From: Ashinkailepas kermadecensis
Taxonomy: Eukaryota; Arthropoda; Thecostraca; Neolepadidae
Direction: 5' to 3'
Assembly: GCA_034440615.1 (NCBI GenBank)
Contig: JAOTOM010005156.1
Location: 994,001 to 1,058,000, forward strand
DNA length: 64,000 nt
Shown here: positions 1 through 12,425 of the stretch, piece after piece
Numbering within the stretch: position 1 is the first letter of the stretch
Layout of the letters: every line of letters begins with the position of its first letter
The notes under the pieces: generated by a model
What the model was told of the DNA's origin: nothing
Databases searched by the model: none
Seen by the model: only the letters and a program-made list of their open reading frames with translations
Translations under genes and position numbers: made by a program

Positions 1-770
1 ACACACCTCACCACACACCGGACCGTCCTGACACACCTCACCCCACACCAGACCGTCCCCGACACACCTCACCCCACACCGGACCGTCCCCAACACACCT
101 CACCCCACACCGGACCGTCCCCGACACATCTCATCACACATCAGACCGTCGTCTTAAACACACCTCACCCCACACTGGACCGTCCCTGACACACCTCACC
201 CCACACCGGACCGTCCCCAACACATCTCATCACACATCAGACCGTCGTCTAAACACACCTCACCCCACACCGGACCGTCCCCGACACACCTCACCCCACA
301 CCGGACCGTCCCCGACACACCTCACCCCACACCGGACCGTCCCCAACACATCTCATCACACATCAGACCGTCGTCTAAACACACCTCACCCCACACCGCG
401 ACACACCTCACCCCACACCGGACCGTCCCCGACACACCTCATCACATCAGACCGTCGTCTTAAACACACCTCACCCCACACTGGACCGTCCCCGACACAC
501 CTCAACCCACACCGGACCGTCCCCGATACACCTCATCACACATCAGACCGTCGTCTTAAACACACCTCACCCCACACCGGACCGTCCCCGACACACCTCA
601 CCCCACACTGGACCGTCCCGACACACCTCACCCCACACCTTACCGTCGTCTTAAACACACCTCATATCACACCGGACCGTATCAAACACACCTCACCCAC
701 ACCGGACCGTCTCAAACACACCTCACCACACACCGGACCGTCCCGACACACCTCACCCCACACCAGACAA
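1..770. repeat. 31-bp minisatellite
   Basis: About 25 tandem units with core CACCGGACCGTCCCC and CACACCTCACC. A variant unit (ATCTCATCACACATCAGACC plus GTCGTCT) recurs every few units, giving a higher-order pattern. The array enters from outside the window. Confidence 0.9.
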
Positions 771-1317
771 GCCGACCGGCCGGACCCGCGAGCGGCACAC
801 ACCAGCCACCGCACGGCCGCTCACCGCCACCCTGCGGGCTCTCGGTTCTGGGCACCGAACACACACATACCCGCGCGGACCACCCTCGCAGCAGTGTCGG
901 GAGGTGGGGTGTGGGCAGGTGTCAGTCCAGCCGCCGCCTTATCGCGGCTTGCGTCAGGCGAATGGCCGCACCGATACACCAACGGTGCCGCAATGATCGG
1001 AAACATACACCACAGACACCACACGATGACGCAGATGCACACCACAGCTGTAGCGATAACTGTAGTCTATGAATGAGTGGGAGTCAGGAGGGCACAGACA
1101 CTCCACGAATGACATAGCGTCCGAGTGTGACCCATACGCCGAAGGTCACTCATATTCTTCGCACCAAAATCCCCTGAGCATGCAACAACTCGAAAACGAG
1201 CAATGGTCAGCAGGTGACCATAATCAACGACGATATCCTGGACCGGACGAAGTGCAAAATACGTATGCAGAAGTCTGCTAACCACCGGTAGCCCGACGGA
1301 CACGAATACTCTTCAAG
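771..1317. other. No recognised gene
   Basis: Unique-looking sequence between two minisatellites. Short open frames occur on both strands, but none resembles a known protein or has exon-like boundaries that I can support. Confidence 0.5.
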
Positions 1318-1986
1318 TGGTCAGCAGTTTACCAGTGACCACCAATTGGTCAGCAGCTCACCAGTGTCCACCAATTGGTCAGCAGCTCACCAGAGTCCAC
1401 CAATTGGTCAGCAGCTCACCAGTGTCCACCAATTGGTCAGCAGCTCACCAGTGACCACCAAATGGTCAGCAGCTCACCAGTGTCCACCAATTGGTCAGCA
1501 GCTCACCAGTGTCCACCAATTGGTCAGCAGCTCACCAGTGTCCACTAATTGGTCAGCAGTTCACCAGTGTCCACCAATTGGTCAGCAGCTCACCAGTGTC
1601 CACCAATTGGTCAGCAGCTCACCAGTGTCCACCAATTGGTCAGCAGCTAACCAGTGTCCACCAATTGGTCAGCAGCTCACCAGTGTCCACCAATTGGTCA
1701 GCAGCTCACCAGTGTCCACCAATTGGTCAGCAGCTCACCAGAGTCCATCAATTGGTCAGCAGCTCACCAGTGTCCACCAATTGGTCAGCAGCTCACCAGT
1801 GTCCACCAATTGGTCAGCAGCTCACCAGTGTCCACCAATTGGTCAGCAGCTCACCAGAGTCCATCAATTGGTCAGCAGCTCACCAGTGTCCACCAATTGG
1901 TCAGCAGCTCACCAGTGTCCACCAATTGGTCAGCAGCTCACCAGTGTCCACCAATTGGTCAGCAGCTCACCAGTGTCCACCAATTC
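1318..1986. repeat. 29-bp minisatellite
   Basis: About 23 units of a highly uniform 29-bp repeat, core CAGTGTCCACCAATTGGTCA. Because 29 is not a multiple of three, open frames rotate through three peptide versions. The long open frames here are a by-product and not genes. Confidence 0.95.
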
Positions 1987-2514
1987 GTCGGGGCACCATC
2001 GGCCGGTGACCAGCAGGCCACAGCGGCGCCGACCGGAGCGAGGTCCGGCCACCCCGGCACACATCGGATCAGCGACACGACAGATCGAAGCGCAGACGCA
2101 CCATATTAGCGCGCGCCGGGTCAACGGACCGGTGCCAGGCGGCTGGCCTCTGTGTACTCGGCGGCGCCCGAGCATCACGGCACCACCTCGCACACGGCTC
2201 CGGTGCGGGTCTTCTCAATGTCTGCCGCACTTGGAATGGCCGTATAGTCAAGTAATACATCCCTTGCATTATTGCAAAATGAGAGCGTCCTAGCGCCAGC
2301 TATTCCACAGGAATTAGCAGGTTATTTTGCAATTCTTCGATTACAAAATTCAGTATGGGAGTGCTGGAATGTTTGACCCCTGCCCATGGATGTGCTTGTT
2401 TGCCTGGACTTCTGGAATTGGCACTGCGGGTGACACCGACATGTATGATTAAAAAAAAAAATTATTTAATAAAAAAAATAAAAATTTTTAATAAAAAATT
2501 GTGGGGAAAAGGGG

Positions 2515-2727
<213 letters not shown>

Positions 2728-2781
2728 ACGCCTTTTCAAGGTATTAATATTGCTATTAGCAATATATTCCCACGCTCCCTG

Positions 2782-2970
2782 TCATTTAAGTCCGAAGCCG
2801 TTGACTGCCTGATTGAGATGTGTGACATGGAGGGGAAGTGCACGAGCGCACTTCCCCGCTGCCTTCTTCGCCTCCGCATCAGCCATATCGTTTCCGATAA
2901 TACCCACATGACAATGGATTCCACAAAGAGTGACGCTCTTGCCAGATTGGCTGAGAACATCAAGACGCAT
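2782..2970 (-). pseudogene. LINE fragment: RNase H domain end
   Basis: A 62-residue open frame contains KSVTLCGIHCHVGIIGNDMA followed by DAEAKKAAG. This matches the C-terminal RNase H motif of non-LTR retrotransposons (family pattern W-x-P-x-HVGIxGNExADxxAK). No reverse transcriptase is adjacent, so it is a broken fragment. The lead tryptophan of the motif is replaced by glycine. It ends next to the A/T tract at 2515-2727. Confidence 0.75.
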
Positions 2971-4185
2971 TACTAGGTCCTATAAAAGGTCACGAGGGCA
3001 AAAAGACTTCAAAGCCAAAAGACTACTTAACGAATGAGACAAAACGTGAGCATTTTTTACTCACGACTCCAATGAAGCAAGGCGCAAAACAAATCGATAT
3101 GTTGAAGAAACTAAATCACAAATGTTCCAATAAATCGATACGTTGTAGTAATTAAAGCATAAGTTCCAGCTAATGATGTGGTTGGGCAGTTTAGAAGGTA
3201 CGGGACCGATTGTTGTTTATTGATTATGAGCGATGGCAGGACCCGGGCGAGTTTACTGCCGTTTATACGGCACATAGGTCCATTTGAGTGGCGCGGTCCA
3301 GCTCGACCGTCACGCTTTTGAAACCTTAACATCGTTTTGTCTGGTCTTTTATCTTTGTTTCTTGGCAGTCTTCACCACAACATTATCTTCGAAGTGAGCG
3401 CATGTTTTTTTTTGTTCAAAGAAGAGGGCTTATGGCGAACGTTAGACGGTGGCGGTCCCGCCGGCTCTCAATCGGGGGCCACCACCCACCACTCCATGAT
3501 GTCATGCTGTCACGCACCTCGAGGCCGGACAGTGTCAGGTCCCGGCCGCCAGTCGCGCTGAGCGGTTGCGTGCGGCATAAATTGGGCCGGATAGTTGTCA
3601 GACAAAAAGATCTGTGTATGACATATGTGCACAATACTTGGCCGGTGAGTTCGATGTCGGGAAAATAGTGCAAGTTAGGTTGAACCAGATGGCTTTCGAT
3701 GCACCTGTGCTGAAACCGGAGGAACCATTTCGCAACCGAGCTCCTCTGCTGAAGGCGGAGCACGCACCCCAAACTTGAATGCATTGTGTCAAGTGGGCTA
3801 TATTTACTTCTGAAATTCCTGCACTGCTGCGATAATTGAACCCAATAGGGTGCATGTCTTCTTGGGATGCCAAGATAGAGCAGCTTCAACCGGTCCACAA
3901 GTTCCCTTTCGCGGTTTGGTGCCCGACTTTGTGCCTGCAGCAGGAGAGCCCGATTAGCTGCCTTTGATCGACCAGCGCTCCTTTCGACACCTGATACTGA
4001 AAGTCCTAAATTACTTTAACATAGGCATCAGGTTTGGTGTACAGGTAAATAATCCTGCATACATACTTCTGTACCGTGAAGGTGATAGACCAATGATTTA
4101 CATCTGGTGAATGAGTTTGATTGCTTGTTTTTAGGCTGAATGCATCAGTGTTGGGGCTCAGTAATGCATCGCGCATGGCTATCAG
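2971..4185. other. No recognised gene
   Basis: I see no coding similarity. A 160-codon frame on the minus strand (3416-3898) has no family resemblance and crosses no recognisable motif. Confidence 0.4.
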
Positions 4186-4307
4186 TCACGTGTACCTGAT
4201 CCCTCCGTCAGTTGGCGCTGCAGCTCGGCTGTCACACACAGACGCTTCACGTGTACCTGACACCTCCGTCAGTTGGCGCTGCAGCTCGGCTGTCACACAC
4301 AGACGCT
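4186..4307. repeat. Two tandem 61-bp units
   Basis: Two nearly identical copies beginning TCACGTGTACCTGA and sharing TCAGTTGGCGCTGCAGCTCG. Degenerate short repeats of CACTTCA/GAGCA type follow to about 4530. Confidence 0.85.
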
Positions 4308-4529
4308 TCACGGGCAGGCGCTGTCCGAAACACTATCGCAGCACCACACCCCGACCAACGCCACTCACCACCGGGTCCCTCCCCCAGCCAGAGCACCTAC
4401 ACTGTAGCACGCGCCCTTCAGATTACGCCACCGTAGCATATGCCTTCCGGAGCGCCTCCATTCAACAAGTGCATTCCCGAGCACCTTCACTCCACCAGGT
4501 GCAGTCCGGAGCAACTCCACTTCACACAG

Positions 4530-6056
4530 CACTGCTCAATGCAGGCGTCTCCACCGGGGTGGACCCGTCCGAGCCACCTTCAGACAACCAGACAGAGTCC
4601 GGAGACCTCCGAACTTCGGAGCCAGCAGTACAACAGCTTCGCACAGTCACTGTTCCTGGTACAGTCACACCAATCACTTCCTGGTAAGCAGAGAACGAGG
4701 CAGGAGATGGGGAAGCAGAGGAGGTGGCGGCTGGAGCAGGGCTGGGACAGCGGCTCGGTCAGCTCGGCACGCGACAGACAGCTCGAAGCCCGTGCCGCCC
4801 GGCGGCTGGCGCGGCCCGCCGGAGACTGCAGACCGGCCGGCCGGCACAGGCCGCTAGCACCAGCGTCGCCCGGCGCAGGGTCGGCCGGGTCGCCGGCATT
4901 ATCATCATAAAGGACCAGCACGGGAAGTAAAACCAACGGCCGAGCGGAAACGGCCGCCGCATTTGCATGTCAACGGCCGCCGGCAATGAACTGGGGCGTC
5001 GAGTGCGGCCGAGTCGAGACATAAACGTACCGCCGTGACCGCCCGCTGACCTGCTGGTGACCCGGCGCCACCGTCACCGAGGCGTGCATCATGCGTGCGC
5101 TACACCCGCCGACCGACAGCGGCCGGTGTCAGGCCGGGCCGACACGCTCTGGGTCGCCTCTGTGGCCGCCCGACGGGACGTCGACACCTTCCGCACCGGC
5201 AAGACCGAGTACAGGGCGGTCGGGGGCGACCGAGTACAGGGCGGCGGCGGCCAGATCGGGTCGGGGGCGGGGGCGGGGCGGGCACGGCCTGATCGGCACG
5301 AGCACGACCTGCCGAGATCACCCCAGGTCATAGTCTGCTGACCTATGCACTGCCATGTGGGTCACGTCGTAATCCAGCAACTTCTGTACCGGCTCCGCGC
5401 GATCACATCCCGTTCTACTGACCTGCGCACTGACCCCAGCCACATGTCCCGGCAGGGGACACGCGCTGCGCCTAATCACTGGAAGCAGGTCCGTGCAGAC
5501 GCATGGCAACAAATTGGACCGCTCAACAGGTCGCCCGTTACTCGGCCCAACAAACTCAGCTGGCAACGGGGCAGGAAGTCGGCGATAGCACGGTCGTTCC
5601 GGTACGTTGGTCCGCGGGAAACTCCCGCCGAAGTTGCATGTTGCTGAGCATCACTGCCAGTTCCTGCGGTGTTTCCAGGGACACGCGAGCTTCATACTTG
5701 GTGGGGGTCCTAATCACGCCGACCTACCCCGGTAAACATTCCTCACCGCGCCCGGCACACAGCCGGCCGACATGAAGCCAGCTATGCGAGAAGCGACAAC
5801 AGGAGCTGCGATAAACGTGCAGAAGCTGGATTATCACCCATCTCGACATCAATCCAATCCGTTTCTTTTCCAACCAGCGTAGGTGGCACACGCTTCCGAG
5901 TGACTTCATCTGGGAACATGATGAAATCAGGGGGGGAGGCGATTTGGGAAAAAAACTTTTGTTCTCCAACTATCTTCCACTTCTGATTCATGCTTTGGCA
6001 AATCGGAAAATACCTCAGCTCTTGCGGCATTGGTCTTATTTTGCACTTGGCAACAG
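4530..6056. other. GC-rich stretch without a recognised gene
   Basis: About 4720-5330 is strongly GC- and CpG-rich, with open frames on several frames and both strands as expected from composition. No protein family is recognised. A CpG island or simple GC-rich intergenic/intronic DNA are both possible. Confidence 0.35.
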
Positions 6057-6235
6057 CGCGTCTCAGTACTGGTTGTGACTTTACGACGCATTCAGCAGCT
6101 GAGGCCATATGGCGTGCCTGCCTCTCACCCTGGCAGGAAGGGCGGGCGCCGCGGGGAATCGAACCCCGTACCTCTGGCTTGCCAGACGCTCAGCTTAACC
6201 ACTGAGCTGCCGACGCCCCGCGCGTCTCAGTACTG
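6057..6235 (-). mobile_element. tRNA-derived SINE with 15-bp target-site duplication
   Basis: A perfect 15-bp direct repeat CGCGTCTCAGTACTG occurs at 6057-6071 and 6221-6235 and brackets a 149-bp insert. The end nearest 6220 on the minus strand is tRNA-like. It starts GGCGTCGGCAGCTCAGTGG (A box region) and has the exact B-box GGTTCGATTCC, and its acceptor-like ends pair (GGCGTCG with CGGCGCC). The anticodon arm is degenerate, so it is a SINE head and not a working tRNA gene. Confidence 0.85.
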
Positions 6236-6379
6236 ATCAACACGCACAACAATTAGTGTCATGCCACTTGACTTGAGGCGTTGTCAATAACTTTCACAGA
6301 AGGCAGTCCATGTGCTTTGTGACCGTTAGCCGACAAAGCGTCACCGGCAGCCTCAGAACCTTCCGATAGTTACTGGGTA

Positions 6380-6690
6380 TTGGTGAAACAAACATCTCAG
6401 GAGGTGCCGCTAGGCGGCACACCTCAGGTGGTGGCGACTGGTGAAGTACTTCAGGTGATGGTGGGACAGACACCTCAGGTGGTGGCATGAGAAACACTTC
6501 AGGGGGTGTCGGCTGGTCGAACACTTCACGTGAAGGCGGACCAGGCATGAAATCGTGGTGGCAAAACATCCTGGGAGGTGCCGGCTGGTGGTAATTTCAG
6601 ATAGTGGTGGGACAGACATCTCAGGCGGTGGTGAGAAGAACGCCTCAGAAGGTGCCGTTGGGTGGGTATCCCTCGGGTGACGATGCCACA
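6380..6690. repeat. Degenerate minisatellite (CCTCAGGTGGTGG type)
   Basis: Imperfect units of roughly 35-40 bp with recurring CACCTCAGGTGGTGG and GGTGGGACAGACA. Strongly diverged copies. Confidence 0.7.
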
Positions 6691-6826
6691 TCGTGAGTGG
6701 GGTGCCGGCGCGGTTGGGACACCTCAGCCGGACGGTGCAGACCGCCGCACAGCGGGCAAACCCCGCCGGCCATGCGGCATTCACGGTCTCCAATAACACG
6801 AACATCAATTACGGTAATCGTCGCCG

Positions 6827-6869
6827 GAGCGGCAGCGGCAGCGGCAGCGGCAGCGGCAGCGGCAGCGGT
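6827..6869. repeat. (GCGGCA)n microsatellite
   Basis: About seven copies of the hexamer CGGCAG. It reads as poly-Ala or Gly-Ser in different frames. Confidence 0.9.
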
Positions 6870-7017
6870 GGCGCGCCACCACCAACAGGCGCGCTGTTTT
6901 TCAATCGCGGCCGACTGCCGCTCATCCAGGCCGGGCTCCAATTACGCCGCAGATCCGACCCGGTGGCCCCATTACCTACCGGGGGAGCGGGCCCCGTCAG
7001 GTAGGAAGCTGACTCAG

Positions 7018-7215
7018 CCGGAGAGAGGACACTGTCAGGCGGGCAGCAGGGCCTTGTCAGGTGGGGAGAGGGCTCTGTCAGGCGGGGAGCAGGGCCCTGT
7101 CAGGCGGGCGGCAGGGTCTGTCAGCCGGGGAGATGACTGTCAGCCAGAGGGATGGTCCTGTCAGCTGGGGAGCGGGCCCTGTCAGCTGGGGAACCGCCCG
7201 TCAGCCAGTGAGCGG
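7018..7215. repeat. Degenerate GTCAGGCGGGGAG minisatellite
   Basis: Units of about 22-25 bp with core GTCAGGCGGGGAGCAGGGCC, decaying to GTCAGCTGGGGAGCGGGCCC. Confidence 0.75.
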
Positions 7216-7837
7216 GTGCTTTAGGCGACGAGTGGGTCTGTCGCACCGACCCAATAACCACCACGACCACGACCACACACGCACACAACCAGCCTGATTT
7301 CACCACATACCTGACAAGGTATTAGTGAGGCGCATATACCACAGAAAACTTGACTTCTGAAAGAAAGCGGAATAGCTATCCTGATTGAACAAAGGGTAAC
7401 TCATCCCCCCAGCACTTCCCGTAACGGGACTGCCACACGTCCGAAGTGACGTCTTCGCTCATGGGCGAACTTCAATGTGCTCTCAGAAACAGCCTTTCAC
7501 CAAACACTGTCGCCCCGACCCCGTACACGCTGCATGGTCACCACGACTGATGCTCCGTGACGACCACACATAGCTCTAACACAGTCAATCAACACTGCAA
7601 CACAATCAGCGACCTCGGCTGAACCCCTGCCGCAATACTACACCGTAATCCAACCGACTTTCCCAACCGCACCACACACGGCGTCCTACCGCTGACCCGC
7701 CTCCTAGCACCGCACGGTGACCTGCCACTGACCCCTGGAGGCGGAACACCGCCCGGCCGACCGTCACCGATCCCTGGGACTTGCCAGTGCCTGACGGCCG
7801 ACCCAGCGTACGCGCACCATTCCCACGGCAGTCGTAG

Positions 7838-8090
7838 CTAGCCGGCCGGGTCGCGGTCAGGTCAGCCGTCCAGATGGGGTCACGGTCCGGGTCGCGGTCA
7901 GGTCAGCCGCCCAGATGGGGCCACGGCCCGGGTCGGTTTCGGCCGACGCGCCTCATTTGTGTGGCAAGTGACAGCTGGTGCGGCGACCCTCGGCTGGGTA
8001 TCACTGGGTATCGGCTGGGTATCGGCGCGCCTCATTTGTGCGGCACGTGACAGCTGGTGCGGCGACCCTCGGCTGGGTATCGCTCACAGC
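7838..8090. repeat. Two local tandem duplications
   Basis: A roughly 43-bp unit (GGTCGCGGTCAGGTCAGCC) is present twice at 7850-7935. A longer unit containing GCGCCTCATTTGTG and GTGACAGCTGGTGCGGCGAC is present twice at about 7940-8085. Confidence 0.8.
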
Positions 8091-8880
8091 TGCAGGCCGA
8101 CCCAAGTCGGCGTCCTATTCCGCACGCGGTTCACAACAGCATGGCTGGAGATCCCCGAAGGGTCGGGGGTCTGGACCGCCTTGGTTTGGTACCCCGCTAA
8201 CGGTAATTTGTCACTTTCCCTATTCCATCGGAAAATATGTCTTCAAAATAAGGACTTGGAACCCCTGGCTGTGTGAGATCTCTAGCCCTGCACAACAGGT
8301 GTCGAACCAAACATTGCGGAGGAGGGTACGCGTGTATATAAGTCTCGGTCACTGCGTGGAGGCTGGGTCAGAGTCAGCACCCTTAAGGTTGATCGGTAGG
8401 CATCAAGATCTCACTACTGCTTGACTATCCCGGTTTAAGTATGTACAAGCTGCATTGGCTCTACATCTCTCCCCACCACGATATACACAGGCATATTTTA
8501 AGCGCAAGGATAATCCATATTCGTACCCATATTTATATCGCACAAGACCCGCATCTAAAGGGGTCATCACGTGTTTCGTGACCTAGAAAAAGGAAACAAA
8601 AAACCAAGACATGCCACGACTCTACGACACAGTCGGCGCAGGTCAGCCCGACAGCGGCTTCCCGGAGGCAGACCGCTGGCCAAGAGACATGGACGGGCCC
8701 ATTTATTCGCGCAAGCCGACAATTACGTAGTAATGGAGTGACGGCGTGCCAAAGTGCCGCACGCTCCCAGCCGGCACGCCCTCCACATCGGATAAAAGTT
8801 ATGATAAACAACATCACGTCCGACACGCTCCCAGTGCCTGGTAACGACCGTACCGTACCGACTGGTGTGCCGTAGCCGGC

Positions 8881-8917
8881 CGCGACGTTGGCTACGGCAA
8901 CGGTAGCCAACGTCGCG
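8881..8917. repeat. Perfect 15-bp inverted repeat with 7-nt loop
   Basis: CGCGACGTTGGCTAC (8881-8895) is exactly complementary to 8903-8917 around the loop GGCAACG. It lies at the head of the 49-bp array and resembles a diverged unit. Confidence 0.9.
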
Positions 8918-9462
8918 CCCGGCACACTCCGAGCGGGAGGTAACCGTTACGGTAACCGACGTCGCGATCGGCACACTCCGAGCGGGAGGTAACCGTTACG
9001 GTAACCGACGTCGCGATCGGCACACTCCGAGCGGGAGGTAACCGTTACGGTAACCGACGTCGCGATCGGCACACTCCGAGCGGAAGGTAACCGTTACGGT
9101 AACCGACGTCGCGATCGGCACACTCCGAGCGCGAGGTAACCGTTACGGTAACCGACGTCGCGATCGGCACCTCCGAGCGCGAGGTAACCGTTACGGTACC
9201 GACGTCGCGATCGGCACACCCGAGCGGGGGTAACCGTTCGGTAACCGACGTCGCGATCGGCACACCCGAGCGCGAGGTAACCGTTACGGTAACCGACGTC
9301 GCGATCGGCACACTCCGAGCGCGAGGTAACCGTTACGGTAACCGACGTCGCGATCGGCACACTCCGAGCGGGAGGTAACCGTTACGGTAACCGACGTCGC
9401 GATCGGCACACTCCGAGCGGGAGGTAACCGTTACGGTAACCGACGTCGCGATCGGCACGCTC
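8918..9462. repeat. 49-bp minisatellite with internal palindromes
   Basis: About 11 units with core GGTAACCGTTACGGTAACC and GACGTCGCGATCG. Each unit therefore has a quasi-palindrome plus GACGTC and CGATCG. Units are very uniform, with a few single-base deletions in the middle. Confidence 0.93.
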
Positions 9463-9469
9463 CCAGAGT

Positions 9470-11172
9470 CGAGTATCAGCTACGGCAGCTAAAGTGGCGG
9501 CCGGACCAAACATATGGACAGGAAATGGTGAATGAGGCATGAAAAGAGAGGAAGAGAACGATGAAAATAAAGGAGAGATACCGATGCCACAAAGGATAAT
9601 ATATGCTACCTATACACGATCTTAGCCTACAACAATTAATCTGTAGCATCCATAACATAATAAGCTGATAAAATGGAGCAGCGCGTCGGTTTCATACTTC
9701 AGTATCGGCCCTCCGCACCATACGTGCAGCACAACACCCATGGATGGGACAGCTGGCCGGGCTGGGTAACATGCACGCCAGCCTTAGTTTGACGGCTTGG
9801 TCGGCGTGCTAAGCCATTGATCAAGCGGCCAGGATACGAAAGCCGACTCAAATTGTTCAGCTCGAAAGCTGGAGCTGCGCACAGCATTTCTTGGCCAGTG
9901 AACTGTGCTGCACGCATCTTTTGTTCCGTGTCAGTAACCGCTGGCTAAGTTAGACTGTCTTGGCTGAGGATCAGTTCATCAGTTACTTCGCTAGGTATAA
10001 CCTAAATACATTTATTACTGCACGGCATCTTGCAATTAACCACCATTCCGCTGCAGCGTTATTGACGTACTCGTGTTCAGCTACGTGTCTGTTCTCGAAA
10101 ATGGTATTTGTAAGCTTACCCGTTGTAAGTTATTAAAAACAACATAATGGTGGTGTTAATACATAATAACATAATGGTCAATTATGTTAAAAATAACATA
10201 ATTGATTGGTGCACCACACGCATAGCACTGCCACAGAATGTCTCTGATCTTAAGATATCAGTTGAAAATTAGCACAAAAAAACTGAGCGTAAAATTACAA
10301 GTAACAGCATACGAAGGACTTTTTTTCCGCCAGTGCCATCAATGCAATATAATTACACCCGACATGATAGTCGACCAAATAGATTACTACTTGATTCTGG
10401 CGTCTTAGTGCAATTTTGAGTTGAAGATGATTGTTCTGTTGAACATTTAAATACGGAACAGTGGAGAGGGAAGTGTTTGTGATAATGGAAGATACATAAT
10501 TGTTACACACAGTTGGGGCCATTAATTCATTGATTTTGAGACCTTCAGTCAGTTCATTTAGTTTGTTTATTCATATTAGTTACCCATTTAATGCATTGGT
10601 CATTTTGCACTCCCTTGGGTGTCATTTTCCATCCTCGTCGGAAAATTTCGCGACACTGACACCCGTCAGTGTGAGGCACACCGAAGACCGGACCACACCC
10701 ACGTGCAGCGGGCCAGACCGCCCACACACACACACAGAGACAACAGATCGGCCGTCTGCCAGGGTCGGCGCTTACCGTAGTATCCCGACTGCCTCTTTTG
10801 TTGGCTGGCTGCAGGCGAACGGACCATTCAGTGACTCGCTGGAGGACATGGCGCCCACCGAGCGACAGTCGGACGGGCAAGTCGGACTCAAATTGGCTCC
10901 CGACACTCAACAGCAACAGGTGACGACGGGCAAGTCTGACTCTGAGACTTACTCGTCACTCGAGAGGGATGCCACACATCGACGGGGAAAATCACCTCCT
11001 TTTGTTGTGACCAGGGATCGCCAGAGTACCCTCTGGCGGTCCCTGTGGAAGGAGCTGATACGATAGCCTAGCACACTATAGTAAGCTAGACAAGGAAGTA
11101 TACTGGTGCACGGAACTACGAAGCGCGTCGCCTCATCATCGACTGATAAAAACACGACTAGCGCCGACTTAC
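9470..11172. other. AT-richer stretch without a recognised gene
   Basis: This lies downstream of the last recognised Myo5 exon. I find no globular-tail coding sequence and no convincing open frame. Confidence 0.5.
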
Positions 11173-11266
11173 CTCCCATGTCCTTGAGTTTCTTCGCGTA
11201 CAGCTTCAGCTGCTTCTTGTACTTCTTAACCTGCTCGGCGAGGCCGTCGATTTTCTCCCGCAAGTC
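11173..11266 (-). CDS. Myo5: Myo5 exon: last coiled coil before globular tail
   Basis: 94 bp, phase 0 to 1. It reads DLREKIDGLAEQVKKYKKQL followed by KLYAKKLKDMG, matching the conserved K-x-x-KKQLKxxAKK segment that ends the coiled coil. The acceptor is TCCCGCAG and the donor is GGGAG|GTAAGT (near consensus). The globular-tail exons that should follow are not seen down to position 1. Confidence 0.96.
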
Positions 11267-11289
11267 CTGCGGGAGGATCGTCGAGTCAG

Positions 11290-12425
11290 CTCACAATCCA
11301 CGGAGAGTGGTCAACAGACGCCAACGGCAACCACGCACACCCACACCGGCGCCTTCCCAAGGACACGGTCGGGACAGCAGACAACAACCGTAGCCACGCA
11401 CACTCACACCCGCGCCTTCCCCCGGGCATGGTCGGGACAGCAGACAATAACCGTAGCCACGGACACTCACACCGGCACCTTCCCCAGGGCATGGCCGGGA
11501 CACCAGACACTAACTGTAGCCACGCACACTCACACCGGCACCTTCCCCAGGGCATGGCCGGGGCACCAGACACTAACTGTAGCCACGCACACTCACACCG
11601 GCACTTTCCCCCGGACATGGCCGGAACAGCAGACAATAACCGTAGCCACGGACACTCACACCGGTGCCTTCCCCAGGACACGGCCGGAACAGCCGAGCAC
11701 AATGGACACTGGCAGGCCTCTTAGAATCGCTTGGACACTCACACCGGCACCTTCCCCAGGGCATGGCCGGGACACCAGACACTAACTGTAGCCACGCACA
11801 CTCACACCGGCACCTTCCCCAGGGCATGGCCGGGACACCAGACACTAACTGTAGCCACGCACACTCACACCGGCGCCTTCCCCAGGAAACGGCCGGGAAA
11901 ACAAAAAAAAATCTCACCGGCACCTTCCCCAGGGCATGGCGGCGGGAAGCCAGACACTAACTGTAGCCACGCACACTCACACCGGCACCTTCCCCCGGAC
12001 ATGGCCGGAACAGCAGACAATAACCGTAGCCACGGACACTCACACCGGCACCTTCCCCAGGGCATGGCCGGGACACCAGACACTAACTGTAGCCACGCAC
12101 ACTCACACCGGCACCTTCCCCAGGGCATGGCCGGGACACCAGACACTAACTGTAGCCACGCACACTCACACCGGCACCTTCCCCAGGGCATGGCCGGGAC
12201 ACCAGACACTAACTGTAGCCACGCACACTCACACCGGCACCTTCCCCAGGGCATAGCCGGGGCACCAGACACTGACTGTAGCCACGCACACTCACACCGG
12301 CACCTTCCCCCGGACATGGCCGGAACAGCAGACAATAACCGTAGCCACGGACACTCACACCGGCGCCTTCCCCAGGACACGGCCGGAACAGCCGAGCACA
12401 ATGGACACTGGCAGGCCTCTTAGAA
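11290..12425. repeat. 63-bp minisatellite
   Basis: About 18 units with core CCACGCACACTCACACCGG and CACCTTCCCCAGGGCATGG. The period is a multiple of three, so open frames of up to 230 codons appear on both strands. A terminal block ending CAGGCCTCTTAGAATCGCTT occurs at 11700-11733 and again at 12412-12432, showing a segmental duplication inside the array. Confidence 0.95.

Noticed and set aside
1346..2293. 315-codon frame
   Set aside because: The first two thirds are the 29-bp array; the remainder shows no family similarity.
3416..3898. 160-codon minus-strand frame as a gene
   Set aside because: No recognisable domain, repeat or splice context.
4580..5341. Overlapping GC-rich frames as coding exons
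   Set aside because: Open on several frames of both strands at once, as expected from CpG-rich composition. None resembles the missing Myo5 globular tail.
11731..12423. 230-codon frame rich in His/Thr, and 178-codon minus frame rich in Cys
   Set aside because: Both are translations of the same 63-bp minisatellite on opposite strands.
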